Positions 10,966-23,700 of a DNA stretch of 64,000 nt are shown piece after piece; within the stretch, counting starts at the first letter, position 1; every line of letters begins with the position of its first letter. The stretch spans positions 22,436,888-22,500,887 of the forward strand of contig OX393561.1 of assembly GCA_947652115.1 (NCBI GenBank), given 5' to 3'. The position numbers and the translations under genes were made by a program. The notes under the pieces were generated by a model. It was not told the origin of the DNA. It was given only the letters and a program-made list of their open reading frames with translations, and ran no database searches. This stretch comes from Blastomussa wellsi. Its lineage: Eukaryota; Cnidaria; Anthozoa; Scleractinia; Plerogyridae.

Positions 10966-11552
10966 TTGAAACTTTAACTTATTATTGAAAACAATAGCCA
11001 GAACAATAGAGACCCTTTGGGACTTGCGCTCTTTGTTTGACTCATTTCTTTGTTCGACAAGTCCAAAATAGTTTTAAACTTAGAAAAATTCAACGAAATT
11101 TGTCTCGAATCGCGTGAAAAATAGGTTAAATAAATTTAGACTTAGAAAATTTGGAAAATTTAGAGTCTAAAATACGGAAAATCAAAAGGAAATGTTAAAT
11201 TTTTGGGCGATTTCACGATGTTTTAAAATTAAATACGCGTGTAGAAATGGTTTAAAATAGTGATTTAGGCCTTGGGGTTAGCTTTCAAATGTTGTTTGGG
11301 TCATCAAGTATTTTATTTAATGATAGAAAATAAAGAATAAATGTTTTGCTTACCTTTCTCGTTGTATTTTGTCGTTGTTTTCCGTTGTGTTCCGTTGTGT
11401 TGATTACGTGAGTAGAGAAGACAGGTCTCATTCCTGTACGTCTTCGTAGTCGGAGCTCTCAGCGAAATGAATCCATCCACCATCAATCAATCAATCAGTC
11501 AGTCAGTCAGTCAGCAGATCACGAACGATGCATACAGTAGTACTTTGAACTC
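10966..11552. other. non-coding spacer with (TCAA/TCAG)n
   Basis: AT-rich sequence without coding signal. A tetranucleotide microsatellite of TCAA then TCAG units lies at about 11483-11514. Nothing else is recognisable. Confidence 0.5.
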
Positions 11553-11905
11553 TTATGCGTCCTTGCGGACTTCATAAAGATCGACGATATGCTTGATAAT
11601 GTTACCAAAAGGATCCTCTCCATAGTGCTTAGGCCACAACCACTCCTTTAGGTAGCTTTCGAAGAGATCTTTGGATGTTCCTCCACGGGGCATACTTCGT
11701 TTTATTCCCCACGATTTTCAATTTTCAATGCACTGTGTGCGCGCACCTGTGTCTGGGTCTACGAAGTTTAGGCTGTGGTTAACTATAACCCTCGTCATTG
11801 AGGCTTTCCACATGTAAGCTTTCCACATGTCGCTCATCACGCGTGTTCCAGGCAATATTTGAGCGTGAATGGTGGGTAAGAGAGTATCTTTATCCCTGCT
11901 CTCTA
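11553..11905 (-). pseudogene. Merlin (IS1016/ISXO2-like) transposase fragment
   Basis: Read on the minus strand, the pieces DKDTLLP, QILPGTRVMSDMWKAY, VNHSLNFVDPDTGA and GTSKDLFESYLKEWLW (then a tail ending in TAA at 11553-11555) follow the order of the C-terminal part of ISXO2-like DDE transposases, which in animals belong to the Merlin superfamily. The SD before MWKAY would be the second catalytic aspartate. An in-frame TGA after CIEN and small deletions break the frame, and the N-terminal half is not recognisable, so it is a fossil. Confidence 0.72.
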
Positions 11906-12348
11906 CAGAAGAGTATTATTCCAGGCTTCTCGTGGACACTTGACGACGCGAGCAGGTTGTGTTCCTTGTACCACTGTATGCACCGGTCGTGATCTGAGAT
12001 TATGTAGAACAGCTTGAACAGATTATGGACGTCAACGACGTAACAGTACACAGGAAATGGGAAACGAAGAAAAATTGACGAAGAACGGACGCAACAACTA
12101 AACAGAAGATAACGTAAAAAAATTAAGCAAAAAAAAGGTTGATAATCTGTGGTTGCACTACTAGTATATTCGAGAAAATGATCGAGACGGTGGCAAGGGA
12201 GCCAATGGAAATGAAATATTCTGCATGTTTTCATGCAGGGATAAAGAATTATCAAATAAGAGAATAAAGGATTGTAATGCAAATTTATCTTTGTCTACAA
12301 AAGTAACGGAGAAATAAAATTTAATTTTAAACCACCATTTTCCAACTG
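11906..12348. other. non-coding spacer
   Basis: AT-rich sequence with no coding signal or recognisable repeat. It may include decayed Merlin sequence upstream of the transposase fragment. Confidence 0.35.
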
Positions 12349-12440
12349 AACCTCGTGGTGTAGTGGTATAGATGATGGACTGGTAATCCGACAACGGTAT
12401 TGACAGTAGGTGAAGGCCGAGGGTTCGAGGCTTGCTGTGG
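12349..12440 (+). repeat. tRNA-derived SINE head
   Basis: A pol III A-box-like segment (TGGTGTAGTGGTATAGATGA) and a B-box (GGGTTCGAGGC at about 12421) are spaced as in a tRNA, with an arm CTGGTAATCC between them. Extra bases between the arms and no clean acceptor stem argue for a SINE head rather than a working tRNA gene. A purine-rich stretch follows. Confidence 0.6.
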
Positions 12441-13722
12441 TAAAAAATCTGGGCAGAGAAATGCAGAGTAGAAGAGAGGGAAATAAGAAGAAGAAACAGG
12501 GAGAAAGGGGAAGAGAAAGAGAGAGCAGAGAAGACCATTTTTATTCAAACTGTAAGTATCAATTAACGATGTATGTATTCACATCCTTAAGGGATATCTA
12601 TTGACAATAAAGCGCATGCATAATTAAGCATTGAACATGTATAATAAATGTATGGGGCTGTGTGGAAATTTTTCCGTACAATTATCCAAACAAATTTAAA
12701 AAAGAGAAAAACAAGTCGGGAACTGCTGACTTGGGAGGTTTGAAAGTACAATACTGCACATACCTTTTGCTGCTCAGCTGTCGATCTAAACCTGAATTTT
12801 TCGTTGAACATCCCTCTCACGTTTAGAAGAACTTGAAAGCTGGCAGAATAGACGATTCTTTCCTATTCCATACGATGAACTTAAGCCCGAGCCGCCGGTG
12901 TCTTTTGACACTCACCACATTGCAGTGCAATGTTTACAGTACGTTTGGGCACTATGTCGAAAATAGCAAATGATGTCTTCCATACTACAGCATCCCTTGG
13001 TCGACTTTCTCTCCTTCCTCTTGTTCTTTGCCATCTATTTGGCTGTTTTATCGGCACCTTTCTTTCCCTCTTTAATACTTGATGTATTCTTTGACAGTGC
13101 TTTGTCGGCAGTTTAATTACTGCGCTTTCTCGCCGAGGAACGACCGTGAAAAATGATTAAATCCGAGCTGAGCGTGAACACAAGAAAAAATTTGGACTTG
13201 AGTCCGCGATCCAATCATATGCCAAGTCCAATCTGAGCCCGCGATCAATGAAGAAAACCAATGCCTGGTCAGCGGTCAACTTAAAAAAACACATGACCTC
13301 GATGAGTCTCAACCTGAGGCCGCGATATGGTCATGTGATACTGGTCACCGGCTACCTTCTTTTGACAGCTGTCAATTGACCGTAACATGGATGCCCTATA
13401 ACAAGGATGTAAGCGTATAAGCCTGACAAGGTGTTGAAAAGGCATGGCTATTTATGGCCGCCATGTTGCGCGACTCCGTCGTCGCCGAAGTCGTGCGTAC
13501 GCGCCCACGAGCAATACCGCTAGCCATGATAACCATGAGAAAATCAACTCATGGGTTTCGTTTTCTTTCCCATATGAGTATGGGGCTCCGCTATTACTAA
13601 GAAACCAGAAAACGGACTTGAAAGTTAACTGTTCTCCTGTACTAGTTTAATCTAGCTCTGAACACCATCACCAAATTCTGATCAACTAATTCTACCTCCC
13701 TTCATTTTAGGCAAAGTTTGTC
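12441..13722. other. non-coding spacer
   Basis: A purine-rich tract (about 12440-12540) is followed by unremarkable AT-rich sequence. No exon could be supported. Confidence 0.35.
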
Positions 13723-13801
13723 TTCCTGTCAGTCAGTCAGTCAGTCAGTCTGTCGATCAGCCAGTCAGTCAGTCAGTCGGTCAGTCAGTTAGTCGGTCAG
13801 T
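13723..13801. repeat. (GTCA)n microsatellite, imperfect
   Basis: About 79 bp made mostly of GTCA/CAGT units with scattered substitutions. The same tetranucleotide occurs at 11483-11514. Confidence 0.85.
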
Positions 13802-16800
13802 GTTTTTCAAATTGCAGTTAAACTAAATAGTTCAATTCGTGAAATCTCTTCAATCTTGTATTCCTCCAGCATGAGAAAGGTAGCCCTTCTGGATGGAGTG
13901 TCTCTAAAAATAGGTGAATTGGATATAATTTCCGTACAATGAAAACTACAAGAGACTGCGAACGATAACGTTGCTGACTTACGTAGGAACTACAAGAGAT
14001 CTAATCAGCCAAAATCCAACTGTAACAGACACAAACCTGTAAGGCTGATGTTCAGATGGTTCGCCCTTCTACAGTACATTGTGCTTTGCGAGACTTCAAC
14101 GTGTCACTTTGTCTTCTTACTTCTTATGCGTGATTTGAGAGACAAGAAAGTTCAGAGTATGAAACTTCACAAAACTGGACCGACCTGGTCGACCTCTCAG
14201 GAAAAGACCGATATTGCGTTATTGGTCTGTTTCGATCCGAACACAAGAATGGTTTATGAGGCGATACTCCGCGAAAATTGTATCATTCATTGACAAACGA
14301 TTGATTACTGTGCGTTCTTTTTTCACAACAATTGCAATGAAATTTTTCCTTCTCTTTTTGCTCGTTTTCATACAATCACCGCATCATCAGTTGCGTTTGA
14401 AGCGTTGAACATTTATATTAATTTGCTTATAAGGACTTTTTTCGTTAATTATTTTCATGCGTAAAGGAAAGGCACTCAGCTTCCTCTCCCCCCCAAACTT
14501 GGTTCACGCGTTTCAGCCCCCCCCCCCTCCACCCCCACTAAAAATCTTGCTGTGCAGGCCTTGTGAATTAACACAGTACAACTCGGTACAAGGTTTCTTT
14601 TGAATTGATAATCTTTTTTGAGTTAAACTTGTGTCCCTCGTGTTCAACATGTTACCCCGCGCTTTTAGTATTCTACGAAGTTATTGAGGTAGTCAGGTGA
14701 AAGGGATTTCTGAATCGTTATGAATTACAATAAATATCAGAATAACTCTTTAAACAGAATTGCTGAACCATTACGGTAAAGGTGATAGCTTCTAACGCAA
14801 AATAAGAAACCCCTAAGGTAAAATACGGTGTAAAATACTTGGCTAATGAATCACATTAGCTAACTTTTGAACAGAAGAATTGTAAGAAAACGCGATATGT
14901 GATAGTTTTTCCATGGCTTTGGAGGGGATTATTATGACTTTTGATAATAATAATAATAATAATCATCATCATCATCATTTATATAGCGCCATTTTCCACT
15001 AATTGTCCATGACGCTTTTGTAGTGCTCAAGGTCGTTATATAAGGTGACGTTTTTGAATGAAGAGAGTTTTTTGTCGCTTTGTTTCTATAGTTTTTATGT
15101 GTATGTTATTTTACATGCTTTAGCCGGTGACTAAAAGACTCAGGGACACTGTCCATTGTATAGTGCTTTGTCAGACCTCTTCTCACAGCAACTTCGCCTC
15201 TCGGTGTAAAACCTGTATAACTCACCAGTGACGTAAAATAAAGAACGAAAAGAGAACAAAGAACCTCGAAGCAATTTCGGTCTACAACGCGACGGTTGTG
15301 TTTAACACCGGATTAATCGAAGATGCCTTTGAACTCGTTCCCTATGAAACACAATGTCCATGACACACAGCACGATTTTTATGATTCAATTCTCGAGGTT
15401 CTTCAGCATTCATAATTCTAATAGCATGTTATCTGGTAACTTGATATGAATATTGCATATGCACCTGCAGCAATTCTTTAGAACCCCGGAGATAAGTGTG
15501 AAGAACATTGTGAATCATTTTCAAAAAAATGCCGCTTTCCGATGGAGCGAAAACTCGCCTCAATAGTTAAAAAAGCCCAGTTTCATATATAGGAAGATCA
15601 GAATAACCACATTAAATTTGTGTTCAGAAAATAAGAGATTTTGTGCGTAAATTTATACAAGGCTAATTACTGGGTGTTTTCGTTTGCATGACAGGTAAAC
15701 ATGAATTAATGTTGAAATGGAAATCGTATCAATCCCAACTTCTTTCATGTTCATCTGACGTACATTAGAGGACAAGCACACAAGAAACTTGTTTTAATCC
15801 ATACCGATATGAACAAGTCACCGACGGTCAAAGGTGGCTGATTTTAAACTGTGCCAGTTTTCACTTCAAATAATGTTAAAAGGAACAAAATGAATGACAA
15901 AAGGAACAGCTGTAGACGGCTGCGTTAATTAGATGGATAACCCAATTTGTCTCCGGCCTTCCTTTTTGGGAGGACATGCTAATGTACGACCTGTGTAAGT
16001 GAGAAGTGAGATGGACGACTGCCTGTACAACGTTCTTTTAAGAGGGAGTGGAATGGCCCATTCCATTCCCCGGGGGCAAATGTGGCGAAAAATAAAAACT
16101 CATCCAAGGTGCTTTCTGATAAGAAAGAAAACCATATCAACATAACAAGAAACTGAAGACGATCATTCTTTAGTGCGTAAATATCTATTTCGAGCATTGT
16201 GTGTGGAAGTGGTCGACGGTGCTCGATACTGAGGTCAGTAGCTGACTTCGATCGTGAACCGTATCTCCTGGCGATCGCACGATTGTGTGTGTCTTTGAGA
16301 AAACCTTGATTATTTCCTTAAGATGTTGGAAAAACAATTTATATAGCATGATTCACCAACGTTTCCCATCACTGTGAATATCAAATAAATATCTAACCAA
16401 ATAAACATATAAATGTAAAATACACGATTTACAATTTAGTATCTAAAGTATACATAACAAGCAAAATCAAAGACAGGAGCTAAGATAGTCCGTGACCGCG
16501 GTTTTAAAGGATTGCACAGAAGGTTGATTTAACAAGGAGGAAGGTAGAGCGTTCCACTCTTTCGGTAAAAACGTTACAAAAGTTAAAAAAAGTTATACTT
16601 GCAAGTGTTACTATTGCTGCTAAAATTAATAAAACGTTTGCTATGATAAGAACAAGTAGAGTGGGTAGGGCGTGCAATGTAGTCTGGAATATCAACCGGG
16701 ATCCTTCTGTTCCCAGTCACTATTTTGCAAATGATAGTCAGAAGCGAATTTAGCGTCTCAATTCCAATGAATGCCAGTTCAGAGGGTTAATGACAGTATC

Positions 16801-17174
16801 GGGTTCCCGTACGTAACAGTCAGGTTTCACACGAATGGGATTAACGGAAGCCATGTTGAATGTCGGACCTATTTTATTCTTCGTGATGCAAACAAACCGT
16901 TGTAAACTAACTTAACTAAACGAACCTTACCTTTTCTATTACTAAATTTTATCTTGTCCGGTTTTATCAGCACTGGCATTGCTCAGACGTATTGTGAGCA
17001 ATCCGCTTTTACAATTGTATTCTTCTGACAATCTACCAGAAGAAATGTCGGCTTCGAAGACCTTCGAAGGGACCAAGAAAATGTGGTTTCTTTATTATTC
17101 ACTTTCAAAACAGAACTTTTAGAATCCACTTTATGGTTTTATTTAAATTTATTAGCCTTCACCTTGGTCCCATT
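13802..17174. other. intergenic, with microsatellite and dispersed repeat
   Basis: No exon is supported. It holds a poly-C/T stretch at about 14488-14530, (TAA)n(TCA)n followed by TTTATATAGCGCCATTTTCC at 14943-14999, and a segment at about 15200-15290 that resembles the inverted-repeat element at 33938-34070 (TGTAAAACCTGT, CAGTGACGTAAAA, AAAGAACG). Confidence 0.45.
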
Positions 17175-17385
17175 AAGCCTGGTTTTCACTGGCGCACAAG
17201 CATAAGCAAGAACATAAAAAGAACAAACACACTTGTTTTTTTCTTGTTGTTTTCTCGATGTTTTCACTAGGAATTACCGCGACATAAGATGGCATAAGCA
17301 TCAGCATAATCACAAGAAAAACGGACACTGTCCGTTCTCCATCTGCTTATGTGGTTATGCATATGCGCTAGTGAAAACCAGCCTT
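17175..17385. mobile_element. MITE with about 22-bp inverted repeats
   Basis: The left end AAGCCTGGTTTTCACTGGCG and the right end, reverse complemented (AAGGCTGGTTTTCACTAGCG), match with two changes; CATAAGCA-type sequences follow inward on both sides. It is non-coding. A target duplication could not be fixed. Confidence 0.7.
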
Positions 17386-17727
17386 TATAATCGTATGCCT
17401 ACTGACAACTCAATTTGAAACATGAAAGCAATAGATAAAAGTCCATTAATTTAAAGACTTTCTGATAATTTTCATCCAGCAAAACCACTTTTAATCAAGA
17501 GCTGGGTCATCACATAATAAACGCATAATTAAAGACTCGCTTATCGTTTCATGGCGCAATTATAAACTGAAGACTAATTAGCCGCTGTTGACATGAAACA
17601 TGTAAAAAATGGAAATGAATGGCAAGCGCTATTAACTTCCTGTCACGTACAAATCTGTTTGCAATGGTCTGCACTCGGCACGAAGCCCTTTACGGACGTT
17701 GACGCAGACATAGTGGGCTGAGAAAAG

Positions 17728-20700
17728 ATGAAACTTGTATGGATGATGTTGATGGTAAGAGAGCGAATTATAACCTCGATATCTTTTAACTAGCACTCTC
17801 GCCTTCTAGGAGATTAATTTGTATTCATCGTATATATACTTGGTAGAGTTAACCATACTAAGGAAAACGAATTTTCCAGAACTATTCACTGTCCTTGGAA
17901 CTATGATAAACCTCCGTTTCATGATTGAAAAATTAACAACATCAGATGGTACTGCAAAGCAAACGTTTTTTAATGTAATCATGATATTTTCGTAAAACAG
18001 GAACAAATTTCAGTGTATGATATGAATGTCTAGTCCGCTTTATATCGCAGTCAGAATCCGGTTAAATGACCACTGCCTATATATTTCTTGAATAGCTTTA
18101 GCTGGGCGGATAAGCAGAATCGGGTTAATTTTAACAGCAGCGAATATTTTCATAGGGACGCCAAGAACGAGCAAAAAATTACACAGAATATGTTGCAAAG
18201 TCTGTGGTTATTTATCGAAACGTTAACATGGACGGTCCTGTCCGTTCATGTAAACAACTAATATTCGGAGCACATTAATTAATAACGAGAAGCAAAGTTT
18301 GGTTAACGATACTGAAATTAGGATCTTGTTCGGTACGATGTCCTTGCGTTATGTTGTTTTAGTCTACAGTGTGATTAAATCCCGTGCAAGACTAGGCGAG
18401 CTTAGGTTTTCGGGCGTGGGTCTTCGAAGAAACTGTAAAAATAGAGTAATACGGTTTCGGAAAAAATCGCTCGCAGACTCTGATAAGTTTTAGCTATCAT
18501 ACAATCACTTTGAAATTTTGCATCGCGTTACGACAAACGTACCATTCGCCGTTTAAAGTACTATTAAACAAAAAACACAAAAATCGCACAAGATTGACAT
18601 GAACGGTGCCCCTTCTAGTGGTACGAGATATACACGGATGCCGAATGACGTGCCTTAGAATTCACGCAGTTCAAATTATGTCCAAAAACCTGGGAACTGG
18701 CTTCATATCCAACAAAAGGTAGTTGATTGTATTGTAACTGATAACCTTGTACTTTCCCTCGCCTAATTTTGCATATAGTTTCCGCCAAAACAAATTACCT
18801 TCTGGCCCGTCTATTTTATGGAACGATATCAATTTATTTGTATCCTACCTTTATTGCAACATACTTCAACTTGCTTGAGGAGTTACATTTTTGCTTTTCT
18901 GTCTACAGACTTACATAAACGCAATCTTCGGCACACTGCCTGGTAAGTGTACATAGCTTAACAATAATAAACCAAACTTTAACTCACGACTACAAAATAC
19001 CAGTGACTTCCCGTCCCCAAAACCTGTGCTTTTACAGAATTCAGGGGAAGAAGTTGTTGATAACGCAGTGAATGCATTACCGCAAACAGGTGAATAGTGT
19101 GAATATCAAACAAGATCAAATCACATGCAAGGTGTCATACTTGACTTTCCCACCAAACGCCCAGTTCCAAGGTCGTGTTTCCTGTGTTTATGGCGTGCCG
19201 TACTTAATTGCAATTCGGTTCGACTGTATCACGACAGAAACACGACTCTGATTCAGACGCCGTGCCAGAGTCGAGACTAAATTCAAGAATTCCGGAATCC
19301 ACGAAACAATTACATTAACTCCTAACAAAAATTAACATAATTTAATCTCATTTATCAATTTTTTTTGGTACGGCGGAAGCAGGAAGTTTGAATCGCTGCC
19401 TTACCAGGGTCGTGTAGCACGGCAGAACACGTCCAGCGTACTGCCGTGCCAAACTTAATTCAAGATTTTAATTCAGGCGCCGTATTTCTGCCGTACCTTT
19501 GTCGAACTTAATTCCTGAATTGAGTTCACCACAGCAGAAACATGACGTCTAAACTGGGCTTAAGACTTACAAAAATATTCTTTACTAGTTACAGGAGACA
19601 ACAACTGTTATGAGGAAGGTTGGCACATCAGCCAAAGCCAATCAGGATGGACAAATTGCTCATTGGGACGATACATAAACGGTTTATGGAGGGAAAAAGA
19701 TGTTGATTTTCATAGCCCCGACGGCATTGAAAATATTAAGAGAGGGAGATGTTGTATTTCTCCACCCGAATATAATAATGACACACAAGTCTGTCAAAAA
19801 GTGGAGTGGAAGACATCATTAAACAGGTCAGTCAAATTAGCCTTGTTATTTGATTCGCCATGTGATTTGTCCTGCACGTTTTACAACGACAAAATATGCG
19901 TAATTAAGCAGATCTCCGTTATCTACTTTAATAGGTACGCAGTGAATTATTTTTACTGGGTCTCGGATATCTGTTTTCTTTTTTTTTTTTCATTTGGCTA
20001 GAGCGCCTTGTGTACATTAGTATTAACTGATAATGAAATAAACCCAAAGTGAATGAGAAACACCCACTACAATGGATATCAACCTCATTATCGACAAATA
20101 TTTTTGCTTTTCAGAAACAACCAATGGGCTTCCTGTCCAAAAGGCTACTTTCTACGTGGCGTTTCCAGCTCAAGTGGTACTTTGCTGAACAATATCGAAC
20201 AGGCATTATGTTGCAGGCCTAGAAACTTCCATCACACAAACATGGATTGCTACATCGAAGGAGTTAGGACATCACTGGATAAGAAGGGTTGGAGTAAGTG
20301 TTGGCAGAATTTATACTTCGTGGTGGGTATGTACAAAGGAACCTGTGACCATCTTTACTGCATCGAGATGTTGAAATGCTGCAGGATGATGCCACCTGGT
20401 GCACATGGTGTAACGGGATTAGAAGGTACAACGACTTGAATGTGCATTAAAATGAAGAATATTTAAAAGTCAAGCGATTTTGCTTCGCGTCTCCTTTTCA
20501 ATTGTTATGTCGGGCATAACTACATGATGTTGGAACACAATATTTTAATACTGATTGGCAATCCGCAACGTCCTCCCCTCCCCAAAAAGCATTTTTCTAA
20601 GAGTAATCTTGTTAGCACACAGCGTTACTCTTCGTAAGTTCTACCACTCTATTTGCAGGTGATAATAAGAACAGATAACCACTTAAAATTTTCGCTTAAA

Positions 20701-23700
20701 AGGAGACGTTCCAAGATCACATCCAATGAGGATAATATTTTCAGCGATCAGAGAATGTCTAGTAACAAACGTTTGGTCGTATCTTTACTTTTTATTCTTG
20801 TTAAGCTGTTTCAATTTTCCATTTAGTATTTTTAGAGAAAAAGTGGACAATGTGTTCCTGTCTTGTTTGTAACTTTCTGATCCCAAAATGCAACTGATCT
20901 ACATGCCGGTCTAGATGGGAAGCCTCGCCGGCTATGAGAAACGAAAAGGGCTATGGGAACGAGAATGATCTAGACCGCGGTCAATATCGATTTAAGCCAA
21001 TCAAATTATTGAATTCGCTAGTTTCCAGTCCATGTAATACACGGCCATATAATGAGAGAAAATTAATAAGTTGAAAACTACAGAAATAGTTTTATTTGCC
21101 CTTATGTTTTCAGATCTGAAAGTCCTCGGCCATTGGCTTTTGTATTTCGATGACGAGATTGTAAGGTTAGTGACAATCTCCAACTCGTGGAGACAGATAA
21201 TGTCGAGTTTTATTATCGGTTTCTATCGATTTGTATTAAAAATAAGCTGTCATTACTTATTTCAGTTTTAACGGATTGTTAACCTTAACCGAAGGACGAT
21301 GCCCGAACAGTAGGGCTGTTGTTTTCGATCAATCGAATTCCTTCGCCAGTACACCAATAATATATCTTAACGGAAGGAGCTTTACTATTGCCTGTTGGAT
21401 AAAACAGACGAGGCAGTTGATCGACAAGGAAGAGGTAATTTATAGTGACTGGCAGGACCCATGGCAGTTTCTATTAAGCGCAATGAACAATAAGATTACA
21501 TTCCATCGTCACCAAGACAGCCCTTCCGAAGCATGGTGGTCTATGGAGAGCACCAGTGTTACCTTGGATACGTGGACTCACGTGGCCGTTACTTGGGATC
21601 ACGTGACTGGTTCAGTGTTTATCTTTGCTGATGGGAAAGAAATTGGGTACAAATCGTACAGCCCTGGAAACACGTTCTTTCAACCCACAGGTAGACCATA
21701 CCAGATTGGTAATGACGGTCACCCTGATAATCACCAGTTCCATGGATCAGTGATGGCTCTTTATGTCTTTGGCACGGCGCTGTCGCTGGATCAAATCAAT
21801 AAATTAAGAGGTAAGATCTAAGATACAATATATAATTAATGCATGTTACTGTGAAGTTTTCGTCTTCTTGTTTCCAATAACCGTTTTAGTTAGCTTGCTT
21901 TATTAGTGCTGTCGGGGGACTCGTATATTTTGTATTTTTCCCGCGCCATGTTATTTTCTTGGAAATGTATTCGCCGAGCTAAAAATTAACCGCTTTCCAT
22001 ACTCATCGCACTCGTGTTTCTTTCGATATTAATGACACCTGTACTATAAACGTGTCACATCTGAACGTAGTAATGGTCAGCCTAGATGGCCAATAATTTT
22101 TCGTAGCTCAATATTCTGGGAGATCATGGTTTCGAATCCCGGTTGTTAGATATTCAGATGTAATAGATCAAACACGAGAGACAGTGTTTCATCGGGATAT
22201 CCAAACACCGAGAAGAGAGTTGAAAATACGACGCGCAGCGGAGTATTTTTAATGAACTTCGAGGTGTTTGGATAGCCGATGAAACACTGTCTCTCGTGTT
22301 TGATATATCTTCTCAATCGAAACTAAAACTACGGTCAAAACGAAGAAATAAAATCGTAAAAATCTATGCTAATTAAGATCACATTTCCAAACCACGGTTA
22401 CGGTTCTGATTTCCTTTGTTTTAACGTGATGAATTATTAATGAGTTTGAGAATATTTTCTCCAGCACTTGTGTCATGATGAATATTTCGTCTTCAACAAC
22501 GTACCATCTTGGCTAACACTTTCGGGAATAGAATGTCGTTCAAAATTACGATGCGTCGATAAATTAGAAAACGTATCACGCAGGTAGTGGAAAGATAGAA
22601 AAAAAACATAACACGTTACACAGTTGCACGTCTAATGTCAACATGGTGAACTTGAAATCTAAGCTATTTTGTGCTCTTATTGTTGTCTCAGGCATTCCTG
22701 TTATTGTAAACTGGACCCAGAACGTAAAAGGAAGAATCGTTATTGTTGCATGGGAACCTCCCTTAGATGGTGCGTGTCCAATTGTCGGGTATACCTTATA
22801 CTACAGAAATGTGTTGTCACTCGAAAGGAAAGGCAAGTGGTACTCAGTTGCTGTGGGCAGAAATACAACTAGTTACACGCTTCGTGTCAGCTGTCCGGGA
22901 GCATATGACGTAGTCGTGACCTCGCGAAGTGAATTTAAGGAGAATCCCTTGAGCGAGAGCAAGATATGGAGCTTCAAGACAGGAGGTAATACTCAAGGAG
23001 TAAGGCGTTCAGGACAAGAGCTGTATAGCGTTAGCAAGTTTTGGCAAAGTGCTCTAAGGAATTTCTAACGGTTAACTCAACGGGGTATTTTGTGCTTTGA
23101 AAGCAGAATAGGGGTCTTGAAGGATGCAACTCTTACCTCGTTTTATCTGGGAAATGCCACCAGACAACAACAACAATATTTATATTACTTCTGGATTAAG
23201 TCTCAATTCCCAGACTCCGAAGGTAGTACTGCGCTAATCGAGGCGGGCCATGATAATCAGAGAGAAAAAAGGAAAAGGAAATACACACCAAAGAAAGCAA
23301 ATAGATAAAAATTAAGTTCGAAAACAGAGTAAGTGTACAGAAACAGCTATGTAATGAGAGGTAGTTATTTGGGCTCGTTCCATTCGACAAAATTTCCGGT
23401 TTGAATTTCCGAAATTTCCAGGTACCGAAAGGAACGGTATTTTCCACTTGAACGAACCGGTCGCGTCAAAATGGCGCGTTTGTAGTCCGACTCTTGCTTG
23501 TTACTCAACGATTTTAAAAGTTAACAGAAAATGTCCGCAGAACAACGAGGGAAGAGTAAACCCAGCGAGCTGCTTCAAAAGGAGAAGTAAACTTACCTTT
23601 ATGTAGAATTATTTTGAGCTCAATCGTTCGAAATATGGGCAGAAGAAACATACGAACTTCTCTCTCACAAATTGGACGAATACCCGAAATAAGGTTATTT

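Noticed and set aside
11483..13801. CRISPR-like spaced repeats
   Set aside because: The TCAG/GTCA units are contiguous microsatellites without spacers, and the DNA is eukaryotic.
14488..14532. Poly-C/T stretch as a functional element
   Set aside because: Low-complexity sequence with no partner or motif.
22095..22150. Another tRNA-derived SINE head (TAGCTCAATATTCT...GGTTTCGAATCCCGG)
   Set aside because: Only a B-box-like stretch is convincing; the rest is too degenerate to annotate.
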